Made by a program: the position numbers and the translations under genes. From Diprion similis (Eukaryota; Arthropoda; Insecta; Hymenoptera; Diprionidae), in NCBI RefSeq assembly GCF_021155765.1, contig NC_060106.1, forward strand, positions 20,176,031 through 20,240,030: a DNA stretch of 64,000 nt, given 5' to 3'. The notes below the pieces were generated by a model. That model was not told the origin of the DNA. It did not search any database and was given only the letters and a program-made list of their open reading frames with translations. Below are positions 1 through 14,498 of the stretch, piece by piece; position 1 is the first letter of the stretch, and the number at the start of each line of letters is the position of its first letter.

Positions 1-499
1 TTTTTTTTATCAAATAACCGGTAATTTTTGCACTACTTTTCAAATTTGGAAACTTTTAATACACCGTGAAAAGTAGGTATAGTCGATTATTTTTTTATCA
101 AAAAATATCAACGATTTCTCCGTTTTCCTTTTCAACGACTCTCGTTTCTACTAGGTTGACAAATCGTCTTAGTGAAAGCCTGACACAAGCAGTCTGATCC
201 GAAAGCTGCATCCACCCGTCAAACCTGAGCTTTTCCGGGTTAACCAATGCGCGTTAGTTTTGTTTCAGGGTTAAAGTTTGTCTGTTAGGTTCAGTGAATC
301 GTGACGTCATGTCAGAAATGAGTTCATATCTAAAAGTTTTTAGAATTTTGGTATCAAATTCAAAGACATTTTCCGGCTATTCAAGGACATTGGAAACAGA
401 ATATTTCTACGAGAAAAATTCGAGATTAGTTTCCAGGACTTTTGAAGGACGAGAATGATTAAAGGACATCTCCAATGCAGGGCTACACAGCTGGCTTAC

Positions 500-3400
500 C
501 TGTACAAGGCCTTGATCAGCCAGCAGCTAATGACGGTCAAAATCAGACAGGGAAGAAGCTTGACGACGACGCCCAACATCCAAAAGTTCAACTGAATAAG
601 GAACCTCTTTCCCGTCGTGTTTGCGTCCATCGCATCGACGTAGTAGAGTATTTCCACCCGGCCATTTTCCTCCAGGCTTTCCTCCCTGATCTGCAAACAA
701 GGATTCGGTCATCCCGACGATTCGTTTCAATCACCGTTACGCGACCTACAGGGTGTCCGATTTCGAAAAATATGCTCAAGTATATCATCAAGAGGGGTCA
801 TCAGACAAGCATCGAGTTTTTGGGTCCAGTGAGGCCCAACTTTTGTTTGTCCCGCATTATTGTTTAGTGTTCGACGTATTTCAACATATTTTGAAAAATC
901 AGACACCCTGTAGAATCAAAATCTGTAAATAAAGTGAACTCACCCCGAAGACCAGATAGCTTGGAGCGCAGGCGATGAAAGGGGCGAGGAAACTGCTCCA
1001 GAGTGCGACTCTGCACCGAGCAGCGGTGCACCAGGCATGATTGTGTTGGGGGAACCTGAAATGGTTGAAAATCCAGTAATAATTGTCCATGGCAGAAAGG
1101 AAAATTGTTTCAGAGGTTACAAGCATTCCGAAAAATTATAACCGGGCGTGGATTGGCCGGCGTATGAGAGTCGGGGCTTCTCTCTGGATCCCATTTTTAT
1201 GCAAAGTTAGATCTTCCCCTCGGGAGTGAAGCCTGGAATTTGTATTATACCGGTGAATTTTTATGCCCACCATTTCGACCGTACGTCACCTTTGATAGGG
1301 AACAGTATGTGCCGCGTTCCGCACTCAGGTCGTAAAGTTGCCCGAGGAGAACTCGATGTTAACGGATTTATAAATATTTATATGAACCCAATTCCTCCCT
1401 CGCTCTCATATACCTACTATGTGATATACCGGAATTGGAAGACGCGTCGTTCGCGCCATGGACCTCTTCACGCGTTATAAATTGCGTCGTTGAGTCTATA
1501 GGCGATCGGATTACGTGAATTCCGCGGTCCGTTGCTCCTGGCCATCTTTCTTCCTCCCTTTTTCTTAACGTTTTGGTGAAACTCAGTCCCTTGACTGCTT
1601 CCTTTCGGCGCTGTTTACACCTTTGATCAACCCCTTGTGTCACTTCCGGCGCCTCTGTCAGACGCCTACTGCTTTTTGTAAACCCTGCAGTGTCAACGGT
1701 TCGCACAGTAATGGCCTCAGCCACCTTGCCATTTTTTTTTTACCAAACTTTTTCCACCAGCCTGACACACGAGACTGTTTTCACTCTCCAGACATTTTCC
1801 ATAATTTATTTGCGCAGCTCATATTTCCTACCTTTCAACGAAACTTTGTCCTGTATTTCATCCAACGTGTAAGGTACCTGGCCACCCGGTGTCGGGGATG
1901 ATATTCCGGCTGCGCTTTGTCAGATTTTTAAATAACGGGATGACGGATCAGGCAATTTTCGTTATTCGAGTTTATTCTGTAGTAATATAAGTAACCACTT
2001 AGTTATATTTTGACTGATTGTAAACCCAGAATTCTTGCTCTTGGCTCTTCCTTCTAACCGGTTAAAATTTAATTATGTTACCGTCTTAATTTATTCCTGC
2101 CGACACAACGACTGTAGAATTCTGGAAGAGGGTGACTTAGTTGGTGTTGAAACAGCGTCCCGTTGATTTTTTGCCTGGTCCCTTTCACCTCATCTTTTAT
2201 TTCGTTTTGCCAGGACCACATTAGGCTCAAAAAGCCGAAAAGGTGCTGAATTCAAACTTTTGTGTTACTTGCTTAGAAAACTTTGTTAGAAAGTTGAAAA
2301 ATCAGGATCCCAAGAGCAGCAACACGCGCCATCAGACTCGGTCATATAAAACCATGACGAAAAATTTATGAGGGTTTCTTTCGAGGGCCACTATTTCGTA
2401 GAAATTTATTTTAGCTTCGTAGCACTTAGGCGGTACGATTATCGTTTTGGAAAACAGAAACGCGTTAATATTGCGGAATAAATCTGGTCCGTTAAGGCTG
2501 AGAAAACAAACCCAAGGCTCTTCATCGCGAAATAACTTTACGACCTATGTTAGGAAAATATATAATATTCGATATAGTGCGCACTGGAGAATGATCTTCC
2601 TTCCAAAGATACGGTCAGACGGTTGAGTTACGAGCTCAGAATTGGGGCTTGCGAAGGCTCACGATCGCGGGAATTCGTCGAAGTGCTTTTTCGTTGGCTT
2701 GACGAAACATCACTGAACATTTGTTTGATCAGACCCTAAACTGTGGACGAAATTTCGGGGAGTGACAATTCAGTTAGAGAGGCCGTTCAGCTTGGCTTGT
2801 GGTCCCGAATCTCGAATCGATGTAAGAGGAATAAAGAGGAAGAAAAAATCAGTCCAATCCATTTGCTCGCCGTGTCCTTATCGCGGTGAGCAAGAAGTCA
2901 ATAAAAATGGATTTCCAACCGGGTTGGATTCCAGGGGAGGGGGCGAAGAAAGCACCAGGACCACTTTCACTTTGGTGGTCTATGTAAAACGGTTTTCACC
3001 ACGTTAATTCTCGGAAACTTTTGCTATCGAGGAAAATGGACTCGAAGATACCAGAGATACCAGAAACCTGAACCTTAATCCCGTACCCTAATCGGACAGG
3101 GATCACTTCCAAGGGTGAAGCTTAAGCGTCCAACTCGACGGAGGTCCATAGTGCATTGGCAATGTTTTGGTTCCACGAGATTACCTAATTGCCGCCATGA
3201 CTGAGAGATTTCGCGGGGGTACAACGGGATTGTCATCATGTAAGGATAATCTCTGGAATCGTTTCTGAACCGATTCCTGAATCAGTAAGTCGTCAGGATG
3301 TGATATTCATTCGTTATAACCTGCAGTCAGTTTGAGCGACAAGCCAGAGGCAATTGGGGTCCGATTTGAAGCGGAAAATTAGCGGTCAGCTCGTGCAATT

Positions 3401-4306
3401 GCAGTGAAATATATATCCACAAAGGCAATTCCATACCGAGGTAAACTGGTTCAATCAAAATCCATGGCAGTCCCCGAAGCGAATTTGATCCTATCGACTG
3501 CTTTTAACGTTTACGTCGCATCAACCACGAATTTTATAGCCTCCAATGACGTTTCCGTGTTCCGTTTTTTATCGGATGTAACTAAATCTGCAGGATTTAC
3601 CATGACAGTGCAAAGTTAGTCGAGCAGGTTGATTCCTTCTCGATACATTCCCGTACAAAGCTAGCTCCTAAATTTGGCAATCCTTTATCTCACATATCCT
3701 GAAGTGTTTTTCATCGTATTATGACGAACGACCACAAGCTCTAGCTACCAGCTAAAAATATGTGGACATAAATTCAATTCAATTCTTTCAAAAATTAGGG
3801 TGCAATCGATTGGTGGAAGGATTCACTGACCTGATAGCGATGTATCTCCAGACCGCAAGAGTGAGGGTCAATCCTATGCTGATGGTGTGGAGGGCTTGGC
3901 CAAAGTGCATGTGAAAGAGCACGAAGACCGCCCAGCCATAAGGGAAGACTTTGTGTCCTGGAAGGATGAGGTACTTGTAAACGGCGAATGGAACGTACTC
4001 GAACATGACGAGCATGTCGGCGGTGGCAAGTCCTGTGAGTATGCGATTGATGGGAGCCGAAGCCATGTCCTTCCGGGTGAGAACTACGATGTTCAGCATA
4101 TTCGCGACGCTTCCGAATATGCAGACTATCAGGGCAACGTAGCCGTGGTAGACCTTGTAGGAGAGGGCAAGGTCACGAACTACGCCGTTGCAGTAGCAGT
4201 ACTTGTCGTCGGACGAAGGAATGGTGAAGTTGTTTAGGTAGTCGATGTCCTCCTCGGTTATGTTCAGCTTTTTGTACAAGTCCGACAAGTTCTGGTGGCG
4301 ATTCAT
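500..4306 (-). CDS. MsR: Myosuppressin-type peptide GPCR, first three coding exons (gene runs off the left edge)
   Basis: This is a class A (rhodopsin-like) G-protein-coupled receptor of the insect myosuppressin/FMRFamide-like receptor class, expected at the plasma membrane of muscle or neurons. The coding exons on the minus strand are 4306-3831, 1055-944 and 690-500. All junctions have GT/AG ends and matching phases (2, 0, 2). The start is the ATG at 4306; the open frame extends only seven codons further upstream, without an ATG. The 259 residues seen carry N-glycosylation sites at N15 and N27, TM1 about 54-77, TM2 about 88-112 and TM3 about 125-155. TM3 ends in AVWRYIAIR, with WRY in place of the usual DRY, as is typical of this class. 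TM4 lies in exon 2 (RVALWSSFLAPFIACAPSYL) and TM5 in exon 3 (FWMLGVVVKLLPCLILTVIS). Exon 3 ends in KALYR before a GTAAGC donor, so TM6, TM7 and the tail lie beyond position 1. A close paralogue in the same class is the main alternative. Confidence 0.85.
746..913. repeat. MITE-like inverted-repeat element inside a GPCR intron
   Basis: The ends are inverted copies: CTACAGGGTGTCCGATTT starts at 746, and the reverse complement of CTACAGGGTGTCTGATTT ends at 913. The match continues for about 29 bp with a few mismatches. The 168-bp element has no coding capacity and fills most of the 253-bp intron (691-943) between receptor exons 2 and 3. Ends of this CAGGGTGTC type are common on insect non-autonomous DNA transposons; the superfamily is not determined. 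Confidence 0.65.
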
Positions 4307-7300
4307 CGTCGTTGATTCGTGCAACAAGTGCTTGAGGTAGAATAGCGATCAGCTGATTCGCATCAGGCTGGACTTCAGCCAGGTTGTGCATCACATCTCC
4401 GTCCAGGTTTGTAGCTCTTGATACCAACGACTACAGCTTCATTTCCGGTTCCATACTTTATCGCGAAGAATTGTCAGCTCGTTCTGTGGTGCTGCTGATC
4501 ACTTTTATCTGCAGGGTGCCACTGTTGACAGAAAAATCAAAATGGTGTCTGATAACTAGGTCCAGTTGCGTTTGGTTGGAAAATACAACTCGTCAACGTT
4601 GTGACGTCTGATTTTGACAAATGCGTTTTACACCAATGCGGCATAGATATCGGGCAGCATCTGGTGCAGTTATCAATATTTGACGTAGTTATTTACTTTA
4701 GTAATGCGGCCAACTTCTGATCATCGTCGGTATCGTTCGCGGAAACCGAGGATTTCAGAGTAACTCACGTTTGACGTTGAGGAATGAAATAATAATTCAA
4801 ATGTTATGACGAACCAGACTTCGTTCTATCAAAACATCGATTTAAGACCGTGGTCTGAGAAATCAAAAGCGTTCAACGGAGATGAATCCAAAGATGAATA
4901 CATCAGACGAACCTGACAAGTTGCATAGAATCGATAAATTTAATCACGTATAAATATGATTCTTGGGATTGGACGCGAAAGGATCGAACGCCGATGCGAG
5001 GAACAGTTGGAACCCGAGCTTTCTTGGAGTCGGTCAAAACTTTAAGGTTTTCACTTTGCATTGCTCGTTTTTTAATCTTCTTTCAGCAGCTGTGACGTTT
5101 CATTTGAATTGGAGTTTCGAGACGCGTTTATGCTTCCTGCGGTGCGACAGCCAAACCCTTAAACCTAGAAATAGACCGAAAGGAAAACAGTTCGGTTGGT
5201 ATTGCGGCAATACGCGGTCAGTATAAAATTTCGAGAGAAGCCCGTCGGTGGAACGAGCTTTTATTCCGAAGTATCGCCGAGGGACCGATTATGGAAAAAG
5301 GTGGTTCGCAATTTTTGCGGGAAGAAGAGAGAATTGTCATTCGCTTATAGCACTCCAACCTCACTGTGAAAAATAGGTGCTCCGATATTTTTTTGCAATC
5401 GTTGTTCACTGAGTCTCGAGAAAAGTATCGAAAATTTTATTAAAGTAGAGCAGATGTTTTTGCAATTCTTTGAAAATATTTTATACTGCGTAAATATTAT
5501 GCAATCACAGTTCTGTTAATTTTGCAAATCACCAGAGGATTTGTCACGGAGTTTTTAAATGGAATATAAGAATGGCAAAATAATTATAATCATTAAATTA
5601 TAATCACTTAATTATAAGGTTAATTATTACGTAATAAACTTGCCAAGGCGGCTTTTAATGGGCCTCCGCATACCGTCATAAATTCTTTTGAAATGTGCAA
5701 CAAGCTTTTTTTTAATGTACCTAATTTTACCCCTAATTTTTAATAACCGAGAGTTCAAATGCAGCTTAAGGATAAAGTTTTTATACCCACCCCATCTATG
5801 GAGATAAAACGAAGTAAAAATTTCATGGATATGAATAAGAAAAAAAACAAAAATTCGATTTGCCAGTGAATCCGTATTTTTTTTTTTTTTTTTTTATCAA
5901 ATGTATGTACAGTACTTTGCGGATTACGTGGAACGATATTTATTTATTGATTTACGACGCGGGCTTTGTCGAACTAATTGATAATTTAATATACGAAAAT
6001 TTAAGCGTTATGTATAATAACGCTGTTGCTATCGGTTTATTAGACGTCGGTACGTGTTACAAGTAAGCCTCTTTTTCAATGTTCAAAACACCGCAATTTG
6101 TTTCTCGGCGATTGATCTGCCGGATAAGTTCTTTTTCAAATATAAATGTAAAAGCTCCAACAATTGGCAGTGTACAATGTACTTTTTTCCCTTGATTATA
6201 TTAAACTTGTTCAACATGGTACAGCGAACTTTTTCAAAATTTCAAAACATGATTACTCAAACTATTTAACTTCCGATTGTAGCGATTGCTATTAACATAA
6301 GTTAAAAATAATAGATGCGTCGATTAGTTGAGTTCAAAAAAATAATCGAACGTAACTCGATTGAATCTGAAAAATAAATTGATTAATTGATTGTTTCGTA
6401 TTTTTTTGAAACGGTGAATGTGAACCCAAAATTATGTAAATTTCGGCACACAGTCTTAACAGTGAAAACGTTTTTTGATCATTCATAGTTTCATTAAAAA
6501 TATTTTTCAACATCAGGTAAAAATATTCATCCAATTTTCACGTATTAAAAGAGAATGTTAATAATTGATATTGCATTGCGTCGTTCGTGGGAGTAAAAAA
6601 CAAAAGCCGTATATGCGGAGAAATAATATTGAGTCAATCGATTAATTTTGTAAGTTTGCAAAATATTCGTTTTCGAATCAATTATTTTTGTTCCTCCTTA
6701 ATCCATTAAAAGCTCGCCCATACGTTTCCAGAGATGCTGAAAAAAAGTAAAAATTTTGTAAAACTTGAAGGTCCTCGTTTCTCGGGGAAAAATATTCTCG
6801 TCCCTTTATCATCACCTTGCAGATAAGCTCAGTGTATACGAATATCGCGACAGGGTAATATCCCCGAGGAAATCAAAATTCGAAGACGAATCGTCCCGCA
6901 GGTGCGTCTGCGTTGATCAGCAAGACGACGAATGAAATTCGCGCAACTACAGAGGAGTATAAAACATGAGGTGGTTTGCGACTCGCGAACAGATGTTTCA
7001 ATTTGTCGTCTAGAGTATTCCGTCTTCGCCCCGGCTCAACTTATTTGCAAATATACGATTTTCACCAGACGAGAAGCAACCGAAGAACGGCTTGTTTGAA
7101 TTTCATTTTATTTCGAAAACGTGAAAGATTGAATTCTCGACGTCTTAATAAGTCAATCACGTGACTAAAATAATCCGAGAATGAAATTCCGGTTCGTTTT
7201 CGCTCCCAGTTTTTTCCGCACTAGTGTTTTCTTTCTCGTTGCGTAGTCGAGTGCTTGGATTTGAAAACCGGCTCGACGATGGTGTCTGGGAAGTTTCAAA

Positions 7301-10300
7301 AATATTAACTTACAGTTTATACTCCCGGATCAGCTCGCCAAGGCTCTATAAATTATCTCTCTTCTCTTTTCTTTGCCAGCTTTTCATCAGGCCAGGAATA
7401 GAGGCGCTGGAAAAAATACATTCTCACCGACTGCACGTTGCGCATGCATGCAGGGATAATTCTCCTACCGTATCGTAATACCTTTAATTCCTCGGATCAA
7501 GCAAACTGCGCGATTCGACCGGCAAACTAAAAGTATTTGCTCCTATCTGTAATTATACAGTTAATGCAGGCCGGCGCAGTTCGGTTCGTTTTCTCTTATC
7601 TCGGACAATTATTGTTACAATTATCACAGCTGGCCATCCACAATCTCCTATCAATTCAGCTTCGGGGGAATCACGCGAGAGAGAGAGAAAGAGAAAGATT
7701 TGCTCTTCGATTGGCTGGAACGCATTCAGCAAACCGTGCAACGTATCGTCACGTCGACCGGGTTTAATTTCGTTCCAATTATGCGGATATCAGCGTTTTT
7801 TGAAAAAAGTAAAAGGAGAAAATCGCTTTTGAGTGACCTGTTTTCCGTTGATATTCTTACCGAGGATTTTTTTGTTCAAACAAATTACGATTAACAGTTT
7901 ATCTGCGCGATAATTTATTAAGATATGAAGAAGTCTGGTTACGTCGATGATTCATTTCGTTAAACTCACGGGAACTCGCAGTTGGTTTCATTAAATTAGC
8001 AAAATGCAAATGTCGATAAAACGCGTTAAAAAAAATTTGGATACGTCACAGAGATAAACTTCACGTGTAGTTCAAATTTCTGATACCGGATATTACCGAG
8101 AAGGATGAGACTTGGAATCTTGAGAAATCCTTTGGACCAACATCGACTGGAACAGTAGAACGTTTGTCAGTACCCAACCTGAGAAAAAAAAATAGCCTGC
8201 AAATCGGCGAAAGCATGCCTCTGATTAAAGATCCTTAGGATCAAAATTTCGATCAGTGAGTGATCTCGAGATTCGGTGAAAGCGCACAGTACAGCCTTTC
8301 CAAGTATTTTTAACGCCTAGAGCATTTCATCCGTAGAATCGCCGGTTTTGAATACAGATTTTATCAGGATACGTCGGTCTTCTATCTCTCTCTCCGTTTC
8401 GCTTTTATGCCTCTCGATGATGGGATCAAAGGGTTCTTCTCATCTTCCGGGCCGATGCGCCTTTTAATTTTGCCCGTATTGTTCTCGTCGTCAACTGTTC
8501 AATTTCCTCAAATCGACTCACCCCCGTCCTTTGATCCTACGATCTGCGTTATTATCGACATTGTTTATTATTCTACAAAGGAAAAAGAAATGTGGAAAAA
8601 GTAGCAAGAAAACTCCGACAGGTTTCACCCCTTCTAAAGTACTTTCCAGACCTCGCTTTCTTCAACTTTTTTCCTGTGTCCAAGGACCTGCCTCCTGTTA
8701 TCCAGCCCGGATATTCAAACTATCAGAATTCGGCGAATGAATCGCTGCATGTCGAAGACAGAAACGTAAGTCGATTCTCCAGACCGAATCCTTGTGATCC
8801 ACCCACCACCTCTTTCGATGATAAAACGACGTCTTGTAAACATCAAGTTTCTTCCTGACGCTACAGAGCAGTCCAGCCTGTTTGATATCCTCGGATGTGC
8901 TTCGAATTATAAAATGTATATTAGGTGCAGCCTGTCTTGGACAGATTGAAGGAACACAATTGAACCACCCTTTGAAAATCGGTTACCGATCGTATCCACG
9001 CTTTTGTTACGAAAATAATATAAAATCACTGTCTTCTCTCCGCGAGTCCTGTAGCCGTTGGGCCTTTTGTCCGACGCAGGACAATTTCGATATCCTGAGA
9101 ACATCTCTTGGAGGACATATTTTTCCATTGAAGAAACCAAGGCGCTGAGTTAACAGAGGGTTGTTGTACCCGGCTGACAGTGACGCTAATTGCACCTTCA
9201 CCCGATCGACCTATTTCAAGGATAACGCACACACAGAAAATTCTTTTACGAAACAAAAAGATCGGAGAGACGCGTCAGTGGAATATAACAATTTTTCGGA
9301 ATGCACAGGATGAAAATTAGTGCCTAGAATTTTCTACGTTTTTCTTTCGTTTACCGGGGTTCAAAGTCTCAAAGACACCGATGGAGATCAGTCTTCATCT
9401 TCTCCGGTGTAATTTTCTCGCTGGATGAATTCCGGAGAGGAATTTTTATCCGAGACGACTTCACGTTTACCGCTTCAAGCGAACTCTGGCCAATTAGCGA
9501 ATTCCAGATTTTCACGAGCTTTCAACGTCACATTGGAAGCAAATTCTATCCGTGACGTAATCTGGCAGGAATCGTCAGAAATTTGTACAAATTAAAGCTA
9601 TTATAACGGCTTTTGTGTCTCGATCAAGTGTAGGAACGCTGATTCAGACTTGCAGCGATGTACTTTTGAAGGTGTTGAAAAGACGTGGAATTATTCGCAG
9701 ACGTCTATCCAGCCTCTGTTTGTTTTCAATCCTAGTTGAAATGATAATCATCACGAAGCATGAGGCGAGGAATTTTCTACCGATTTTCAAGTAACACAAA
9801 CTTTACGCAGTTTATAAATATTTACCAACGGAGTTATTCGTGCAAATGAAAGGTTTTGCGGTGAGGAACGTTAACAATGGTACCCTTTGTGCGCAATCAG
9901 GACAAGCTTCTCTCGTTTCCTTTAAAAATTTTCCACTCTTCCATTATTCCGTTCCTCTACTTCTGTCACAGAAAAGCTCGAGTGCCAAAAGACCTCGCCT
10001 CGTCTTGAAGTAAGAAGTTTGTTTTACCCGCTACAACGGCGTCGTCTGCTATTTTGTCGAAGGACAAAACAAGTGGATACGTAAGACCGAGCATCCACTG
10101 TCTGCCATGTAAATAATGTATTGTATCCACAGCCATTCCGGTTCTCTTCTTTTTTTTCTGCTTCTTCTTTTCACCCAGCGTATAAAAACTGGCTTGTCAC
10201 GCCATGTTGGTGGAGGATCCATTCTGGTCCCTCCAGGAATCCATGGAAAATGATTGTATAGGCCAATGCAAACTAAAACACACTAAAATGTTTCCACTAA

Positions 10301-12061
10301 TAAATGAAAGATTCCAGCGTTGGTTACATTAAAATACATCAATTTTCCATCTTTGGAAGTCATTTTTACCCCTTTAAACCGTTTTCCATCGATGAAAAAA
10401 AAAAGCGTCTTTTAGTTTTCGATGTTCTACAATGAAATGAAAGGAGGACACTAAACTGAGGTTTCTTCTGGGTCAACTTCACGTAGAATCGTAACTTTTG
10501 CCAGATTAAATCAACACAAGTTTGGGGAATAAGTTTATACCTTGGAACCGAGGCTGCTGATGAAGCAACGGTTGTTGATTCGAGTCGGTGGGTAGTAAAA
10601 ATGTAATTCCATGCATAGCTTTAAGGTTATACTGCACTTCTTCGACGGACGCAAAACACTTCCAACGATACTTCGCGTCCGCGTTCCATCTCCGAGTTGT
10701 CATTATGAAGAAATTGAATTGCCGAGAGTGCATCAGGACTGCAGGGATCCACGTGTCTCGTCTTCCTGACTCCCGGCGATGGCTTTTCAGATCTAATTCG
10801 AGGTTATTTCCGGGCAACTCTGTACGAGTATGTCGTCAGACCCACTAACCACGTTCCAAGCATCCTTTCCGGCATTCAGCTCTGCCCGATGGTGTCAGCT
10901 GTGGGATATAATCTGGTGCAAAGTGTCTGCCGGATCCAAGGGTATCACTGATCCCGGAGAATGAAATTCGGGGGTGAAAATCCATGACACACCCTGTGTT
11001 GCGACATTTTTTTAAGAAATGACGAATACATGTATCAGCGTTCCGTTTTATCCCTTATGAAACGAGGGATTTTCAAGCAATCTATCAAAATTTTCGTAAT
11101 TGTTAAAAACTCAAAGAGCGATAGAGACTCCGAATATTCATTGCCCCGGCAACTGGGAGAGTAATATTAGTAATAAAACCGGATGTTCGCTTTTTTCCGT
11201 AGAGTTTAATCCAATTTCACCCCGTCGTTCACCCTGAATTATACAGACTGCAATTAGCCCTGCCCAAGCAATGAGGATTGGGGTTTGCTAATTACGGAAG
11301 CCATTTAATCCTGATTATCCTATGATTTAAAGAGGTATATAGTGGTGGGGACGAAGTTCTAATGATTAATTGACTTTCTGCCGTTTCTTCAGGGCTGATA
11401 GATGACTTTAATTGGACACGATAGTGACACGGCGTTGAAATAACTCTCGTCCTCGTAACACCGTCGAATTGACAGAATAGCAAAGGATGAAAAATTTCTC
11501 TTTCAACACAGTATATATAATATAATATAAGACTAAATGGTTAATTTCTCGCGGTAAATGTAACAAAACATGATGAAAAAGGAAAAAAAAATTTTTTTTT
11601 AAATAAACCACTAAACCACGATAAAATAACGGGAAAATAGAAGAGAGGATAAATATGTTGGCTAAAAATATGAAGCGTCAGCAATTTAGGTGAATATCGA
11701 AGCGATAGATGTATTATATAATATATTCGAAAATTATACACTGACACGTTTGGTAACATGTTTATCGTATGCTCTAAATATAGTGAGTTAAAGATTTTGT
11801 TAAACCAACGCGGTGATCGCGGTTATTTAGCGATAAACCGGATGAATATCTACTATATATTCATAGCGTAGAATATCTCGGCTGTAGTTTTTTTTTATAA
11901 TACATCGGCTTTCAACGTGTGAATTTATGTACGCAAGTCGGCTCGTGAATAGCTCGAGGGATTAGAAAAATTATGGCCTGCGTGTGATCTTAGGTGTATA
12001 ACAATATAGCTATAATGCGATACGCGTCACCTTGGGAATAATAAAATCAGAAGAAAGAGAG
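4307..12061. other. Non-coding stretch upstream of the GPCR gene
   Basis: I find no convincing exon here. Open frames are short (under about 110 codons), lack family motifs and many begin at non-ATG codons. The stretch holds a poly-T run at about 5877-5895 and AT-rich spacer. It may contain 5' untranslated exons or enhancers of the receptor gene, but nothing in the sequence shows this directly. A TATAAAA string at about 6958 is followed by an open frame of only 15 codons and is not called a promoter. Confidence 0.5.
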
Positions 12062-12084
12062 AAAAAAAAAAAAAAAAAAAAAAA
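12062..12084. repeat. Poly-A run
   Basis: An uninterrupted run of about 23 A residues follows an A/G-rich stretch. It is a simple repeat; no retroposed gene body is visible next to it. Confidence 0.9.
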
Positions 12085-12314
12085 TTATGGGTAAAAAAAT
12101 AAACGCGGTAAACGAACTAATAATAAAACAAGGAAATCGAAAAACAAATTTAGGTACGAATTCCGTTTATGGGAAATTCTTAACGAATAGAAAACGGAGT
12201 GGAAAAAAATAATTCTGTCGTTTTGGGAAGTTCCAAAAAAAAATAAAAAAAGGTTTGAAGATCGAGTCAAAGTTTTGTGGGGCTATTTGCCCGATGAAAA
12301 AAGTTTAGGACACT

Positions 12315-12341
12315 CCCCCCCCCCCCCCCCCCACCCCCCCC
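12315..12341. repeat. Poly-C tract
   Basis: A run of 18 C residues, one A, then 8 more C residues. It is a homopyrimidine tract whose complementary strand is G-rich enough to form a quadruplex in principle. Length may be affected by sequencing error. Confidence 0.9.
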
Positions 12342-13663
12342 TCGTTGGCATTTCATATCGTAGGCGTATACCTTTACTCTGTATCTAAACCCATATAATA
12401 ATGATAATAATATAAAGTTAAAGTCGAATGAACCGGATAAATTGAGGATCGATATATAACGCGATCATAAATGCCAACCTTCGTATTTTTTCCGTTACAT
12501 GCCAAAGTAGCTCCGTCACTAGCAATAAGTTATTGGATTAGTGTACGGACGTTGGAATTAGGTTTTTTTTCATGCTTTTTTTATCCGTGCAATGGAATTC
12601 TGAAATTTTGTTTTGTCGCAGGTTTTCTTCACGACATTCTTTATTAATTTATGCAGAAAAGAAAGTGCGTATCAACAGTGTGAAGAATAATTGAAATAAT
12701 TGTAAATTAGTCAATTGAAATTGTTATAAATTTTTTTGTCCCGCATTGTGGAGTTATTGGATTTTTAAAAATTTAGTTAATTATGAGTTGAAAAATTCAG
12801 AAAATCCATATTATAAGCGAGGCAAAAAATATAATAATAACTAAATCTTCTCGGGCATTAAGCGTATAGCCTACTTCAATAAAACGAATACAACCCGGTG
12901 TCAAGACAAAAAGACAAGATGGTGTAGAAAGAGAAATTAAAAAATGGAGGAAGGGGTGAATATTTTTGAATAATTCTTATCGGGTTCCAGATTTTCCTCA
13001 TCCTTCGGTATGTATTCAATGAGCTGAACTGTCTTCACGATAACTTGTGTTATGCAAATTATTCTCTCTCCGTAATAATGAATAATTTTATTAATGAGAA
13101 TGAGAATTATGTGAGATCAAATAAAATCACGCGTTGTCGAAACAGGATGATCCTTCCACTTTGCTAAGGATTATTGATATTTCGGAGAATATCGAGGAGC
13201 GTCTTTGTAGCTGATGAAGAATTTTGTTTGCAACATTATCCCGAGGAAAGCAGAGGAAGCGCTTTCAGTTTATTCCGGGCTCAAGGCTTTCATCTTGACA
13301 CGAGGTCCTCGCTCAAGGGATGTCGGGAAATTAATTTATCTTCGATCTCAGTCCGCGTACTTCGGCCTTGAAAAAGGTCACCTACGAATCCCTGCCCGGT
13401 TAGATTTCCCGTGGCAATAAAACTCGAGGCCCGGGATGAGAAAAAAGCATACAGCCGCCAAACTGAAGAACCGTCGAGGACTAAGTGCCAGGAATTATCC
13501 GCATTTCGAAACGGAATGAAATTCCCGACAGTCTTGACGTATTTCATGAGCTGAGGAAAGCTCAAAAGTGTTGACCGAAAAAAACGGTGGGAATTTATCC
13601 TGAAATATTTCACATTTTTTTTTCCTTCTTTTTCTTTTTTGTCTCTTCTTCATTTTTTACCCG

Positions 13664-13686
13664 ATTACTTTACTTTACTTTACTTT
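13664..13686. repeat. TTTAC pentanucleotide tandem repeat
   Basis: About four tandem copies of the five-base unit are visible. It is a simple microsatellite. Confidence 0.8.
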
Positions 13687-14188
13687 ATACTGAATGAAAA
13701 TTTCGTCCCGGAGAATACAGCGATACGAAGAGGTGACCGCAAAATCGAGTCACTCTCGTACGAAGCACCGCATGACAAACAGGAAAGCCATTAGGTTGTA
13801 ACTAAATATAATATTAAAATAAAGTATAATAATCATATATACAAAATATACAGTGTGGTGAAGTTAAAAAGAAACCTTTCACAATATCCGCAACCTTTAC
13901 ATTTTAACAATAATAATCGTCACGCAATCGGTTTGAATACACTTACGCTGTATACCGGGGTCAAAATGACCCCACGGCATGTTAAATGTAAATTCTACAA
14001 ATGAAAAACATCAAAAATAGTTTCATTCGTTCTATTATAAATAATTAAATATCGTAAAAATTAATTCTTTTTCCAACAATTTCAATCCATTTCCCTGTGT
14101 ATGTTGTTGTTTCGCGAATTCTTTTTCATATCTAAAACTTCGTAAAATTAAAGGTGACTAATTTGCCTAATTTTTTCAAGTTACATTT

Positions 14189-14208
14189 GGGGGGGGGGGG
14201 GGGGGGGG
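14189..14208. repeat. Poly-G tract
   Basis: About 20 consecutive G residues on the plus strand. Confidence 0.9.
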
Positions 14209-14498
14209 TAACTGAATCCACAGAATCTGAAAGCTTCGATACGTTCGGAATATCAATTTACCGATCTGCCTGGAGGATCGCAATAATCAATTATTCGTTA
14301 TCCCCGTCAGAATAAACGGCAGCGATACGCTCATCGTTATGTCAGTTTGCTAAATGTGCGATAATTATATGTAGGTATACGTTATGTTATACGGTTATTT
14401 CGCCGCGGGCGAAGCAGATGCCGAGTGTACTTGAAGTTGCTTCTTCTCGTGTTTTTTATTCGTTGAAATTGTTATTTCTTTTTTTCTTTTTTAACGAA

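Noticed and set aside
3887-4237. 116-codon plus-strand frame at the GPCR locus
   Set aside because: It is the antisense shadow of GPCR exon 1, whose minus-strand product has clear transmembrane and TM3 motifs.
6957-7010. TATAAAA followed by an ATG as a promoter and gene
   Set aside because: The ATG frame closes after about 15 codons and no splice structure is apparent.
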